A DNA stretch of 64,000 nt from Paulinella micropora (GCA_019918135.1 WBZZ01002059.1:87501-151500), one strand, 5' to 3'; shown: positions 22,627-33,429, counted from the stretch's first letter. The notes: generated by a model from the sequence alone, not told the origin. A program made the numbers and translations.

Positions 22627-25600
22627 ATTAAGTCCGTGCCTTTATTCATCACCGGACATAGAGTGTCCCTGTGACTATCAAGGTCCTCAACCTGCTCATT
22701 CTGTCCATCCTGGCCTTCCAAGGCCACCGCGTCCGTAGCTTCCTGGACTCCCCGCGTTACCACGCGTGTCCTATCATCAAATCGCAGGTCATGAGTAACC
22801 ATGTCGCCTTCGTGGCCGACAGGCAACTCACCCGACTTATTCTCCCTCCCGACCTCCGAGTCAGGCGCTGGGATTGCCTCCTGGGATCCCTGGCCCCGCA
22901 CTTGCATTAATGCTTTGCCCTGCACATTCACCAACATGTCCACTAGCGTTATACCAAACGCCATACCCTGGACTTGTTGCTGCGGAGGCATCTGCCCTCC
23001 GACGGTCCCCTGACCGCCTCCCATCGGCATACCAGGAGCAGGCAAGATTGGTGCTGGAGGGATGTAAGACTGTCCCCCATAAGCAACCACCTGCTGCTGT
23101 GGCTGCCCTTGGTAGAACTGCTGCTGCATCGGCTGCCCGTAGCCTACTGGTAACTGCTGCCCCGGAGCTGGACCCGCATAGTAAGCACCTGCTCCCGTCG
23201 TAATGACGACCGCCCGATACATGAGTGACCTCACGATCACTACGACGATCTCTTGACCTTGAACGACTACGTCGGTTGTCAAGGTGCCCTCGATCCGACC
23301 GATCGCTCGAACTAGACGACGAGCTCGACGAAGAACTAGCAGCCGACCTTGCTGAGGACGCATCCGATGACCCCCGTAAATTCTATGAGGGGTCCACGGA
23401 TTCATTCCCGTGCCTGCCCGGGATATCTCTTCCCATAGACGCCGGTGCGTCGCCGCCATCTGAAGTGAGAGGGTTCCATACCCTGAACTTTTCCCATTCA
23501 CCCTTCAAATAAGGTGCCTCACCAGGATCCGTCCATCCCTTCTGATCGTATGCCTTCCGATCACGATCCTGAAGGTTCTTGAGCTCCTGCGAATACTTAT
23601 TCGTATTCAACAAGCCATGGAAGGGACCCACTGGATAGTCGTAGCGTACCTTCCTCAAGACTTCCTTCTGCACCGAGTCATCCCAGCCTTCAGGATGAAA
23701 ATTCTGGCAATTGCTCTTGCACATGGCTCCCGATTTGAGCCACAAGGCTCCCGCCTTCTTCATGCACAACGGCCTATGCACCCTGGGGTTGTAGTATGAC
23801 CTCTGGAACCGTTGACGACCTTGCCCCGGCCCCCCTTGGGGTCTCTGACCATAGAACTGAGGTCCCCTGCGCGAGTACCCCTGGCCCCAATAAACTTCAT
23901 CCCCGGGCTCGAATGGTCCCGCACCATCCCCTCCCCCCTGGTTCTGATTACCTTGAGTGGGAGTCCCTGACCTCGGACCCGACCACTTCCACTCATCGAT
24001 GATGGTTTTCTGGACTCGACGCATGACTTTCCCCAACACGTCTTCATCCACGTTCCATATCTCCGGACTGGCCTCAGGGGTAGACTGTCCAGTACCCTTG
24101 AGGAGGTATTCCCATACCTCTGTGTCCGTCTGAATCTCTTTCGCCATCTTAATAAAGACTTGATTGTTCAGATCGAACAATGCCACAGCCGTCAATTTGA
24201 AGGCTTCTGCAGGTGTGAGCATAATCACCATGTCCATTATCCTCTGGAACATGTAGTGGAGTACAGGCTTCTTATTCACCATCCACTTGACCTCCGCCTG
24301 CAGCTGACTGACCTCCTGTGACTTAGAGGCAAAAACATGGTAGCCCATCTTCTCTGCGAGCATCAGACCAATACTATCGACACACATGGCGTCGAACCGA
24401 GTAGACTGCAGCTTTCCCCAAAAAGCTGCCCACACCTCGCTTTGCATAAGCCATTCGTTGTCCACCGATGACTGACAACGAAAGAACCTATCAGCCACTA
24501 TGGCCACATCCTCAGGCGTATAAATCTTAGCTGAACGACAGACCCGACGTACCTCTGTCAGCCACATACGAAGCTCAGAGATATGCCTAGGAATTGCAAC
24601 CTTCTGATTGTCCAGAGCAAAAGCCTTCTGGTCACCCAGAAGGCGGTCCACATCCTTCTGGTGACGTTCAATAGTACGACGTCGTTCCTCGTCGTTCTTT
24701 TCCATCTTACGGTTCCATGACGAAACCGCAAGCTTTCGTCGTTCTGCCTGGCCATCCCAAGCCACAGCAAAATGATAAAAAGCTTTGGCCATATAAACGA
24801 TGGCATCCACTACCAGCAATCGTTCCAACGTGACGAGATTTTCAGACGATCCCGCTGTAGCCCAAGTGGGCTTTGTCCCTGAGACTGCCTTGTCCCAGAA
24901 GCCATCCATTGCGTCGAAAATGGGCGTGAAAACGTCGTCTATTGAGAGCACTTTAGCCCCAACACCACTCTTGGGCCGAAAAATAAAGTTGCCCATTGCG
25001 TGCACAGTGGGTGACACTCTGGCCCAAACCTGACTGTGAAACTGAGCAAACTTTTGCACTTCAGTCCATCTTGGATGCCCTTGATCCAAGACATCCCAAG
25101 ACTGCCAACAGCCAACCAAGTCGTACACAGGCTGTCAGTGACGTTTGACAAAGTCACGAGAAAGGTCTCCAGCCATGGCAGTGGTGCCCCAGGCTTCAGC
25201 TTGGACTTGTCCCAACCTCGCTATATTGAGATCGACCATTCCCTCCGTTGATGCCATCAATCTGGACGCATCCAGCCTCTCAGGCGTCCAGTAGTGGGTC
25301 CCCATGCCCACAGCTTCTGCAATCTGAACCACCATCTCTGCTGCCACCATAACATTGGCCACTGTGGTGCGTCCGATCACAAGTGTGTCCCACACGTTCC
25401 TCGTCGAACCAGGCGAGATAGCATTAATGCATTGTCTGACCGTCTGCAATGCCTTTGTGGACGGTAACTGGTCCGCCCAACTATCACCTGTGAGACGAAA
25501 CTGCCACATCGTCTTCAAATCGTCTTCCAGACGAGCAGAGATGAAGTGCAAAGAGGGAGGTGTTCCCCCTGTTGTCGACGAACTCGACGCTGTGAGGGCT

Positions 25601-25782
25601 CCTGCCCCCATAAAACGTGTACCAAGAGAGGAAGGTACCAAAGACCCACCCCCCCTAGTATACGCTGGTGTAGAATAAGGGCTGCTTGCTGTCAACATCC
25701 TCCTCCTATTCTCACGTGGTAACATATCGAAATGAGAAAGAGAAGAGAGATGTGAGAAAGCAACAAATGACACACACAGCAC
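22617..25782 (-). CDS. gag region of the Ty3/gypsy element
   Basis: Long coding region after the leader, starting at 25,782 (MLCVSFVAFSHLS) with a capsid-like helical middle (about 24,900-24,100) and a low-complexity Gly/Gln/Arg part (about 23,950-22,950; GQGRQRF, YGQPMQQQFYQGQPQQQ). A CMKKAGALWLKSGAMCKSNC segment (about 23,770) may be a degenerate zinc knuckle. Position and composition fit Gag; it would form the nucleocapsid of the retroelement particle. Confidence 0.6.
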
Positions 25783-26077
25783 TCACACACAACTGCTCCA
25801 CACACAGCTTATGAGTTATGCTGGTGACACCTGTTTCCTCCAACCGAATAAAAAACAAATGTGCGTGCTCCTACACCTCACACACAATCTGTTTTTATCC
25901 CTCTCCCCCTAAGGAGAGCTCAAATGTCTAAAGCAAAACTTGAAAAAAGTCAACACCCTTTTCTGTCGGAAATTCCGAGGTGTCAAAACCTCAAGAAAAA
26001 CAAGGCAAGAAAAACGTGAGAACTTGAGCTTTTCGTGAACCTCACGAAAAGCAAAAGCAAAACCCCGTTCAATTTTT

Positions 26078-26090
26078 GTTAGTGGCTCCA
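26078..26090 (-). other. Primer-binding site
   Basis: Two bases inside the 5' LTR the minus strand reads TGGAGCCACTAAC, complementary to a tRNA 3' end of the form GTTAGTGGCTCCA. Which tRNA supplies it is not determined. Confidence 0.65.
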
Positions 26091-26092
26091 GA

Positions 26093-26222
26093 TGTAACCG
26101 GAACAGCTACTCTGACACTTAGTCGTACCTCAACTGTAGAGGGGCAGACCAAGCATAAGAGTCAAGTAACGACAAGCCGGACAACACTTGATGCCACTAT
26201 GTAATGTACGGGCCGGCCGACA
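26093..26222 (-). repeat. 5' LTR (130 bp)
   Basis: TG...CA ends, identical to 10,349-10,478. Outside it lies ACAT (ATGT on the minus strand), the target duplication. Confidence 0.9.
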
Positions 26223-26261
26223 ACATAAATGATCTATATATATGTATATACATATACATAT

Positions 26262-26665
26262 ATAATCATTTATGTATTCAAACTTGTCCATTCAAGTATT
26301 AAATACAAGCACTAAAAAAGCATAAAACACACAAAGGAAGATAGAAAACATACACAGGAAGCACAAAAACACACATATGTTTTACAAAAATACGACAAAC
26401 TGAGCACACTAAGAGAGATTTAGACAAAACAACGACAAAAACTTCATTTTATTTCATAAAATTGTATATAAACTTCGTTTATATGGTTTTTGTCGTTATT
26501 TTGTCTAAATCTCTCTTAGTGTGCTCAGTTTGTCGTATTTTTGTAAAACATATGTGTGTTTTTGTGCTTCCTGTGTATTTTCTATCTTTCTTTGTGTGTT
26601 TTATGCTTTTTTTAGTGCTTGTATTTAATACTTGAATGGACAAGTTTGAATACATAAATGATTAT
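26262..26665. repeat. Terminal palindrome of element B (arms about 180 bp)
   Basis: Inverted repeat with outer ends ATAATCATTTATGTATTC and its complement and a loop of about 40 bp at 26,443-26,484. The arms match closely, while the arm interior differs from that of copy A apart from short shared islands (AAGTATTAAATACAAGCAC; GCACACTAAG; GACAAAA-AACGAC). Confidence 0.9.
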
Positions 26666-26667
26666 CA

Positions 26668-26738
26668 CCCCCCCCCCCCTGTTGGGCCAACGGGGGGGGG
26701 GGGACACTCACGAAGTGAGTGGCGGGGGGGGGGGGGGA
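26668..26738. repeat. Poly-C / poly-G hairpin cluster
   Basis: A C-run, the inverted motif TTGGGCCAA, a G-run, an ACTCACGAAGTGAGT hairpin and a second long G-run. Element A has only a short GGGGGC at the matching place. It could form a G-quadruplex or a hairpin, or be an assembly-error-prone homopolymer. Confidence 0.8.
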
Positions 26739-26917
26739 ATAATAGCCACGGAAGCCAAATGAGGAGACATACACGAAACATACAAAAGAAAATAAATTTG
26801 CTTTTTGCTTTTTCTCCTTGGACGATCGGCAAAAAAAAATCCTTTTTGACAAAAATTGGTGGCACCGGCTCAGCCATAACGATATTATTTTACCAATGTG
26901 ATCAGCATTGGAGAGAT

Positions 26918-27151
26918 TTAAATATTCAACATTAGGATCCGTTTCTTCCTGCTTCTCTCTCTCTCTATCTCCTTGAGATATTCTTCTTTGTATTTATCTA
27001 TTATTTTCTTATTAGTGTCTCTGTATTTCTTTTGTTGCTCTTGGATCTTGTTTTTCTTGTAGTATTCCCTTCGTTGTTTATTTATCTTATCTTTATTTGC
27101 TTCTCTATATTTCCTTTGATGCTCTTTAATTTTCTCCTTATTATTTTCCAC
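26918..27151 (-). CDS. Charged repeat protein, copy B (77 aa)
   Basis: MENNKEKIKEHQRKYREANK, then further Lys/Glu/Tyr/Asn-rich repeats, same type and position as the gene at 11,040-11,627 in copy A. It may be a shorter version of that gene. No function is known; coiled-coil propensity is high. Confidence 0.5.
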   Translation of the reverse strand: MENNKEKIKEHQRKYREANKDKINKQRREYYKKNKIQEQQKKYRDTNKKIIDKYKEEYLKEIERERSRKKRILMLNI

Positions 27152-27289
27152 ATACTTTGCTCTATATCGTTGTCTTTGGATCAGGGCGGTTGAACACTGC
27201 CTTTATTTCTTCTATGGTAGAATTCATTATATATACAATGTATAGTAATACTTAATACATAATTCAATGAGTTGAATATAAGAGGAGGC

Positions 27290-27600
27290 GAGTGTGATAT
27301 ATAAGAGCAGGCGAGTGTGATTGTCCTCTCCTATTGGTGTCCAACCACATGGTCGGACACGGCCGGGTCGTTTTTTTTGAAGGTTGGACACTTTTTAGTT
27401 ATTGAATTTCAATATTTATTATATTCTTCTTCTTCCTATTAACTATTTTTTATATTGTCCAACCTGGCCAACCTTTTAGTAAGAAATAGAATATTTTTGT
27501 TCCTCTCTACTTTTATTACAACATATAAAATATAATTTCCGCCCGCGGGTGGTTGGCCAGGACACCTTGGCCTTCATCAATACTAACAAGAGTTTATCTC
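27290..27600. promoter_or_regulatory. Conserved non-coding block with TGTCCAACC iterons (copy B)
   Basis: Facing TGTCCAACC and GGTTGGACA motifs at about 27,340 and 27,382, a direct TGTCCAACC/TGGCCAACC pair at about 27,456, a CCGCCCGCGGG motif at about 27,540 and two GATATATAAGAGCAGG motifs at about 27,297. Order as in copy A. Confidence 0.55.
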
Positions 27601-27726
27601 AATCGGTTGCTTATTATTAACTTCAGATGTCCAAGTGGAACAAACAACATTTAAGAAGAATATCACGATTAATTTGAATTTATCATTTAAAATAATTAAA
27701 AAATATAATTATATATAAGAAACATA

Positions 27727-27954
27727 ATGCCGAGGACACCTCAATTCACTAAGGAAGAAGTAGTTCAGCGGAGAAGGGAAAGGGCGAAAGCATTTTTGAA
27801 GGCTCATCCTGATAAGAATAGGGCAAATGCCAAAGCATACTATTATAAGAACCAAGAGAAGATAAAATTATTGCGGAAGGAGAAATACGATAAACAAAAG
27901 ACAGAATTGCTTGAAGTAAGGGTTTTTCGTAATAATGTATTAAACAATATATAA
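27727..27954 (+). CDS. Small basic protein, copy B (75 aa)
   Basis: Intact frame: MPRTPQFTKEEVVQRRRERA, then a KAYYYKNQEKIKLLRKEKY stretch. It has a TATATAA box 8 bp before the start. Strongly basic and helical, compatible with nucleic-acid binding; not assigned to a family. Confidence 0.6.
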   Translation: MPRTPQFTKEEVVQRRRERAKAFLKAHPDKNRANAKAYYYKNQEKIKLLRKEKYDKQKTELLEVRVFRNNVLNNI

Positions 27955-27995
27955 TTTATTTTATATATAAAAATATATATACTATTATATAAACC

Positions 27996-28510
27996 ATGGA
28001 CACATCTCACCGCTGATCGTATTGGACATATGATGATTTAAGACTTCATTTAGATTATGTAAGTGGAAGTTATTTTCTAAATCTGGTTAATGCAGTTTCA
28101 TTCGTGTCGCCCGATGGAAAGTGGAACACGGACGACTGGAAACTTGTGGAAAATATAGAGAACGGGGCGGAACAATATTGTTGTTGTTCGCACGAGATTA
28201 CAAAAAACTACATTGTAAAAAATGTAAAAAAAACGGGAACGAAATGGTGCTGGGCTCTGAATGTATCAAGCGATTTAAGAATGATAAAATGAACGAAGAC
28301 ATGTCATTGCTTATTCGCACTCTTGACAATCCGAACATTAAATTTTGTTGTTATTGTAATAGCAACAGGGCGATTCCAAAAAAGATTGTGGAAAGGTATC
28401 CAAACAGGGACAGGTATTATCATAAGACCTGCCTAATAAATAAATTAAAGTATTGCGAACTTTGCGGACAATTCAAAGAATTTAGTAAATGCGGGTGCTT
28501 GAATAAGTAA
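27996..28510 (+). pseudogene. Zinc-finger protein, copy B (fossil)
   Basis: Counterpart of 12,414-12,926, with the same cysteine pairs (CCCSHEITKNYI, CCYCNS, CELCGQFK) and the TATATAA box 3 bp before the start. Broken copy. Confidence 0.65.
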
Positions 28511-28640
28511 AAAAAAAAGTTATTGTTTTTTTTGTATAAAGATATATAAAAAATTATAATTACCTGTTAAGGATATTGTTATAACGATATATAGAATAAT
28601 TAATTTATTTTTATTAAAAAGATCCAAGCCACTATATAAC

Positions 28641-31055
28641 ATGACCGCACCGACACTGACCAATGAGCAATGGTATTGGAAACAAGAAGAAGCACTGAGA
28701 GAGAAACCACAGGATGCGGTTCTTATTAAGTGGGGGAACAAACAATTCACCACTATTCCATGCCAAGAGGATTTCGTTGAATTGATAGAAGAAACACCCG
28801 ATGACCAAAAGCAATACTATGAAGTATTAATGAAAAACAAACCCCAACGAATGTTTGCCGATATCGATGGTGATGAATTATCAATCTCACGAGAAAAAAT
28901 ATATGAGCGGTGGAACACACTTATGGAAAATGTGTTTGCTAATGTAGGCTTGAAGTATAATCCAAAAAAAGCAAAATACTTGGATGCGAGTAAGAATGGT
29001 AAAATGTAGTGCCATTTTTCTTACGATAATGGCTCACTGTTTGAAAACTGCAAAACACAAAAAGAGTTTTGGAAGTATTTGGAAGTGGTGATTGAAAAAG
29101 ATTACCCCGACCTTTGTTTCACATTTGAACGAGCCGACAAGAATATTGAATTGCGAACCATACTTGATATTTCTGTGTATAACAAAAATAGGGCTTTCCG
29201 CACTATCTACTCTCATAAAGATGATAGCGATCGTGTTTTGCTTCCGTATTCATACACACCAAAAACAAACACTCTGAAATTGCTATAAGATGTAGAAATA
29301 GATGATTATTTGATTCTGCGACCCGATGACGATACATTTTACAATATTAGAATTCCCGAATATACAACTTTGAAACGATATCAACATATCACATTGGAGG
29401 AAATACGCGAAATTATACTCAGCAAAATACCAAATGTAGAAATTGTTGAAATAAAGCAGAGAATGTTTATTTTAAAAACCAAGGGGACACGAGTATGTAT
29501 TATAAACGGGGAAGAAAATAAAAGTGATAATTGCTATGTAGTATGGAGAAGAGACGGGTTGTATTTCTACTGCCACGATAGTAATTGCGAGGGTAAAGGT
29601 ATAAAAATTCACGAACTATCGCCCCCTATCGTCCGCAATGTCAACACGATTGATGACATACGACGACTTGCCGGCGAATGTAATAATTTAGAAAAATTCA
29701 AGGAGTTGCTAGATACTGCTTTGGCTTGGATGAATAAATCATACACTTTTGCCAACTTAGCAAAGCCAACTATAATTGAAGAATATGTTGATTCCAAGGG
29801 TAAGAAGGTGTTCCGCTACAAGACAGAATCAGCGATGGAATCATTCTTCAAAAACAAAAGAGTAAAGACTAACTTATCAAAGGAGGACTGGATAGCACTA
29901 GGCAAAAATCCCGCCACATTGAATGTTGTTGATTTGTATAAAATGTGAAATACAGACCCGAAAAGGCGCGAAGTAAACGACGTGATCTTTGATCCTAAGG
30001 CATACTTTGATAACGATAAACAAGGGTTTTATAACTTGTTTAAGGGTTTTGAAATTCCAGCGGACACATTGGAAGACGTAACATCATTCACGGCAGAAGA
30101 AGAAAAAAACGAAGCATTCTTTCAACATATCTTAAACAGATACTAGTGTGGGGGAAGACAGGACATATATAAAAAGGTGCTTGATATGTTTGCGAGCATT
30201 TACCAAAAGCAGTGGCAAAAACTACATTTATCATTAGTTTTGACGAGCACTGAACGAGCAGGTAAGGGTATCATTCTTGAAATATTCAAAGACATAATAG
30301 GTGCCGATTATTACTTCCAGCCGTCCGATGTTAAAAAAATATTAGGTGATTTCAATGCCCAACTAGCAAAAGCAATTGTAGTATTTATGGACGAAATGGT
30401 ATGGGGTGGTGATAAAGAACGAGCGGGCACAATTAAGAAACTTGTATCAGAAAACACACTCACTCTTAAACAAAAATATTTACCAAATCTAACATTAGAA
30501 AATATGTTATTTCTAGTCCTTGGTTCAAATGAAGAATGGGTATAGCCGGCGGGAACCACTGAGCAACGATGGCTAGTCCTTGAAGTTTCTGATGAACTGG
30601 AACTTATGAAACCAGACGAAAAGTGAAAAGTGATTACGGATATTAGATCTATTGACAGGCAACGACTGGCAAAATTTCTTCTTGAAAGAGACCTTAGCGA
30701 TTTTAACGATCGCGAAACAATCATTACAAAGGGACTGCGAGAACAAAAAGTGAAATCCCTTTCAAAATTAAAAAAATGGTGGTTGGATTGCTTAAACTTG
30801 GGATATATTACAAACCAATTTCCAGAAATTCATTTTGGCAAGGAAGTTTCAAAAGAAACAATGTATGATGTGTATAAAGCAACCGCTAATGATCCGCACA
30901 CTTCACGGGTAAGTTTCTGGACTAGTCTTAGAAAACTGATGCCAAATATGGTAGAAAAGAAGAAAACAATGGAAGAGGGTATACCAATTAGATATGTAGA
31001 TTTACCAACCTTAGAAGAATGTAAAAATCAATGGAAGGTTATTTACGGCGATAAT
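28641..31055 (+). pseudogene. PrimPol-SF3 helicase, copy B (fossil)
   Basis: Same domains as copy A: RMFADIDGDEL, DISVYNKNRAF, the YCHDSNCEGKG cluster, STERAGKG (about 30,245), IVVFMDEM (about 30,378) and an LVLGSNEEW strand (about 30,510). TATATAA box 1 bp before the ATG. The TIR element is inserted close to the 3' end of the gene. Broken, with several interruptions. Confidence 0.7.
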
Positions 31056-31081
31056 GACGAAGTGGTAAATAATAAGGATCC
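31056..31081 (+). repeat. Left TIR (26 bp)
   Basis: Perfect inverted match to 42,764-42,789. Since AT is its own complement, the TIR could also be counted as 28 bp with no target duplication. Confidence 0.85.
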
Positions 31082-31114
31082 AAAGGTCTCATGGTCTTAA
31101 GACCATGAGACTTT
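31082..31114. repeat. Subterminal palindrome, left
   Basis: Arms GTCTCATGGTCTT and AAGACCATGAGAC meet at a central TTAA-type palindrome directly after the TIR. Possible transposase-binding or hairpin structure. From 31,115 to 31,475 I see no gene. Confidence 0.8.
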
Positions 31115-31475
31115 GCCTGGCATTGCGATAGAATTACAGAAACACTTTTTTCAATTAATTTTATTAATTTCCAAGCGTATTAATTAGTTTTACAGCTAAA
31201 ATTTTTTTATAAAGATATGAATAGATGTTTAATGATTTCAAAAAATTACTTATTGATCCGGTAATTTTGCTGACAGTCTTACGGACAGGTGTTCTGCATT
31301 CAAGAACATGCTGTCTGTTGAAGAAGGAAACTGATACGTACAAGTTCATAAACAAAACGTCAAACACATTGCACGTGTCAGCCCTATTCTTTCAGTTGAA
31401 ATTTTTTTTAATGGACACACATGAACTACCACCAACACTGACCGCGATGTACCAACACTGACCGCGATGACCGCA

Positions 31476-32522
31476 TTACACCGAAGCTAAAAACGTGTAG
31501 AAAGCGTTTGTATTTTGTGAAGTTTGATACGCCAGATACGCTGCAAAAGGCGAAAAGTTGCCTCTGCCGCTCCCACTCGTGTTCCGCCCACGCAGTGCAT
31601 TTAGCAATGCAGACTGGTTGCCACCATTGCCACTCAACGCAAGTTCCAACTCGTCACTTTCTTCTCCGTTCCTAACCCGATGTCTGGCTTCATTGCTTGA
31701 TTGATTGCTTGCTTGCGATGGATTGGTGGCTTGCGTGTTGCTTGATTGGTTGCTTGCTTGACCGGTGGCTTGCTTGTTGGGCGGCTGACAAGTTGACCTC
31801 CCGCATTCGCAAGTTTCACCATGCGGGTCACAAACAGTGCACCGGCAGCCCAGGCCGCACTTGCGCTCTCCCTGCTTGCACTCTGGCTCTGGGCTTGGCT
31901 CAACTACCTTAGGCTGCCTAGGACCACCTCGCGCAGACGTCTTAATAGGACCAACGTCCTCAGACTCCTCGCGATTGAGCTCAGGCTGACAAGTTGACCT
32001 CCCGCATTCGCAACCTTCACCATGCGGGTCACAAAGAGGGCACCGGCAGCCTGGGCCGCACTTGCGCTCTTGTTGCTTGCGCTCTGGCTCTGGCTGTTTG
32101 CTTGGCTGAACTACCTTAGGCGGCTTAAGTCCACCTCGCGTAGACTGCTTACGACCTCCTCGCGGAGTCTTATCCCCTGTGACCGACGTGCTAGCGCTTG
32201 CACCCTCAGTATGAGTGTCAGTCAGGCTTTCGTCCTCCTCCTCCTCCAGGCTTGCACCCTCAGTGTCCTTGACAGGCGACGGACTGCGAGATCTGCAAGG
32301 AGACAACTTTGCCCGGCCGCGGCGCGAGGAACGAGACTTGCCAGCTGCTGCCATTTCCTTGCGAGATGCTGGATCAGGAATGTCGTTTGCACGGCGAAAA
32401 GCTTTGCAGGCAAAACAACGGCACTTTAACTTATTGTGATTTACGTTCCCCCCCTTGGCCCGCTTATCACAATGGCCGTCAGTGTTACTTTTTGGTGGGT
32501 TCTTGGTTTCCTTCACGGGCAC
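31476..32522 (-). CDS. Protein with two Cys-rich modules (348 aa), cargo of TIR element
   Basis: Continuous frame from 32,522. Lys-rich start with a CRCFACKAF cluster, an Arg/Ser stretch (SRSSRRGRAKLSPCRSRSPSP), an acidic patch, then two near-identical modules of the form ERKCGPGCRCPLCDPHGE followed by CECGRSTCQP, about 65 residues apart, and a Gln/Ser/Asn-rich linker (QATGQASNQSSN). The C-x3-C-x-C-x2-C plus C-x-C-x4-C spacing suggests metal binding. Not recognised as a known family; possibly a DNA-binding accessory of the transposon or host-derived cargo. It lies tail-ward of the next minus-strand gene, same strand. Confidence 0.6.
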   Translation of the reverse strand: MPVKETKNPPKSNTDGHCDKRAKGGNVNHNKLKCRCFACKAFRRANDIPDPASRKEMAAAGKSRSSRRGRAKLSPCRSRSPSPVKDTEGASLEEEEDESLTDTHTEGASASTSVTGDKTPRGGRKQSTRGGLKPPKVVQPSKQPEPERKQQERKCGPGCRCPLCDPHGEGCECGRSTCQPELNREESEDVGPIKTSARGGPRQPKVVEPSPEPECKQGERKCGLGCRCTVCDPHGETCECGRSTCQPPNKQATGQASNQSSNTQATNPSQASNQSSNEARHRVRNGEESDELELALSGNGGNQSALLNALRGRNTSGSGRGNFSPFAAYLAYQTSQNTNAFYTFLASV

Positions 32523-32559
32523 ATCTACCTAACACAGCAAAGCGAATTCTACTATTCAC

Positions 32560-33429
32560 TCAAGCATAGTGACTGACCCCTTTGCTGGCCTTAGGTACAT
32601 CAAACCACTTGAGCTTGCCATCCTGTACAAGCAACATTAAACACATATATAGACACAGACATAACAATATTAGTACCTTGCCGAAGCCTGCAGGTAATAT
32701 TTGAGGAATTTTAGCCTTCGGATGCTTGGTCCAATACAGGACCCCGAAGTTTAAATACGGTATAGCCCCCACCTCGATGTTAGTGAGCGCCTGGGCAATT
32801 GGGTAATCGAATCCCTTGCGGACAACAAACGTGACGTTGTCAAAGCCGGCAGGCGCGTGGTTCAACAGACCCCCGGCGTTGTTGGCTGACTTTTTGCCGG
32901 CAATGAGCTGCGATCGCATCTCGCTCGTCACGTACCAGAGCTTGTTGCGGATTTGCATGCAATTGCTGCCAGGATTACTGAGCACTGTCTTGAAAGTTTC
33001 GGGATCTTCCTCCTTGTCCACACACTTGCCCCAAAATTGTAGAAGTGGAGCTTGGCGCCCATCGAAGTAGTTACCTTCGCGTACTGCCACATCGCCCAGT
33101 TTCCCTGTGTTTTCCGGCTTGATCCAAATTGTAGGTGTTTCCATTCCGCTGATATCATTCTCGTCGCAACCGGAAGTGCGATCGAGAATCGAAATAGAAA
33201 ATTTCGATAGCGTACTTACCCTTCTGGGAGTAACACGGCCCGATGTCACTGACGGTAGCGACGTCTTGCTGCAGCAAACAGGAACGTATGACTGCATGCG
33301 CAAGCACAAAAAGAGAATACATGAGGGACCTTGCATCAGCGGCTTTCGTTTTTTTTTGGCCGGTGGGAGTCGCTGCACCAGTAGCGGCATCAGTCTTACG
33401 AGAAAAGCTGAGAAGGATGCTAGCGACAT
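32560..33429 (-). CDS. Unknown intron-containing protein, cargo of TIR element
   Basis: Main exon from about 33,160 to 32,677 (ETPTIWIKPENTGKLGDVA ... AQALTNIEVGAIPYLNFGVL ... PQILPAGFGK), a 54-bp GT-AG intron at 32,623-32,676, and a last exon DGKLKWFDVPKASKGVSHYA ending at 32,560. Upstream exons with AATPTGQKK...ADARSL and SYVPVCCS are inverted copies of the exon repeated at 34.5-34.9 kb. A strong GTAAGT donor lies at about 33,219. No family is recognised. The first exon is uncertain. Confidence 0.55.
   Translation of the reverse strand: MSLASFSAFLVRLMPLLVQRLPPAKKKRKPLMQGPSCILFLCLRMQSYVPVCCSKTSLPSVTSGRVTPRRVSTLSKFSISILDRTSGCDENDISGMETPTIWIKPENTGKLGDVAVREGNYFDGRQAPLLQFWGKCVDKEEDPETFKTVLSNPGSNCMQIRNKLWYVTSEMRSQLIAGKKSANNAGGLLNHAPAGFDNVTFVVRKGFDYPIAQALTNIEVGAIPYLNFGVLYWTKHPKAKIPQILPAGFGKVLILLCLCLYMCLMLLVQDGKLKWFDVPKASKGVSHYA
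32623..32676 (-). other. 54-bp spliceosomal intron
   Basis: Minus strand GTACTAAT...TTGTACAG; removing it joins two frames of the unknown protein. It shows that the element's genes are expressed through nuclear splicing. Confidence 0.7.

Larger units (their letters stand above)
19652..26222 (-). mobile_element. Ty3/gypsy retroelement, 5' part: 5' LTR to RNase H (fossil)
   Basis: On the minus strand: 5' LTR (26,222-26,093), primer-binding site, gag, protease, reverse transcriptase and RNase H. The integrase part and 3' LTR lie at 7,428-10,478 in the other orientation. Domain order protease-RT-RNase H-integrase is that of Ty3/gypsy (Metaviridae). A 4-bp target duplication (ATGT) and identical LTRs mark a recent insertion into the head-to-head junction of the virus-like elements. 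Broken, with few interruptions. Confidence 0.85.
26223..31055 (+). mobile_element. Virus-like element B, left part (fossil)
   Basis: Same gene order as copy A: terminal palindrome, charged repeat protein, iteron block, small basic protein, zinc-finger gene and PrimPol-SF3 helicase. It is continued at 42,790-46,656; between lies an inserted 11.7-kb TIR DNA element. Broken, with about a dozen interruptions over the whole copy, so it is older or more decayed than copy A. Confidence 0.75.

Noticed and set aside
19751-23512. Several plus-strand frames opposite the retroelement
   Set aside because: Shadows of gag and pol on the other strand, with no domain of their own.
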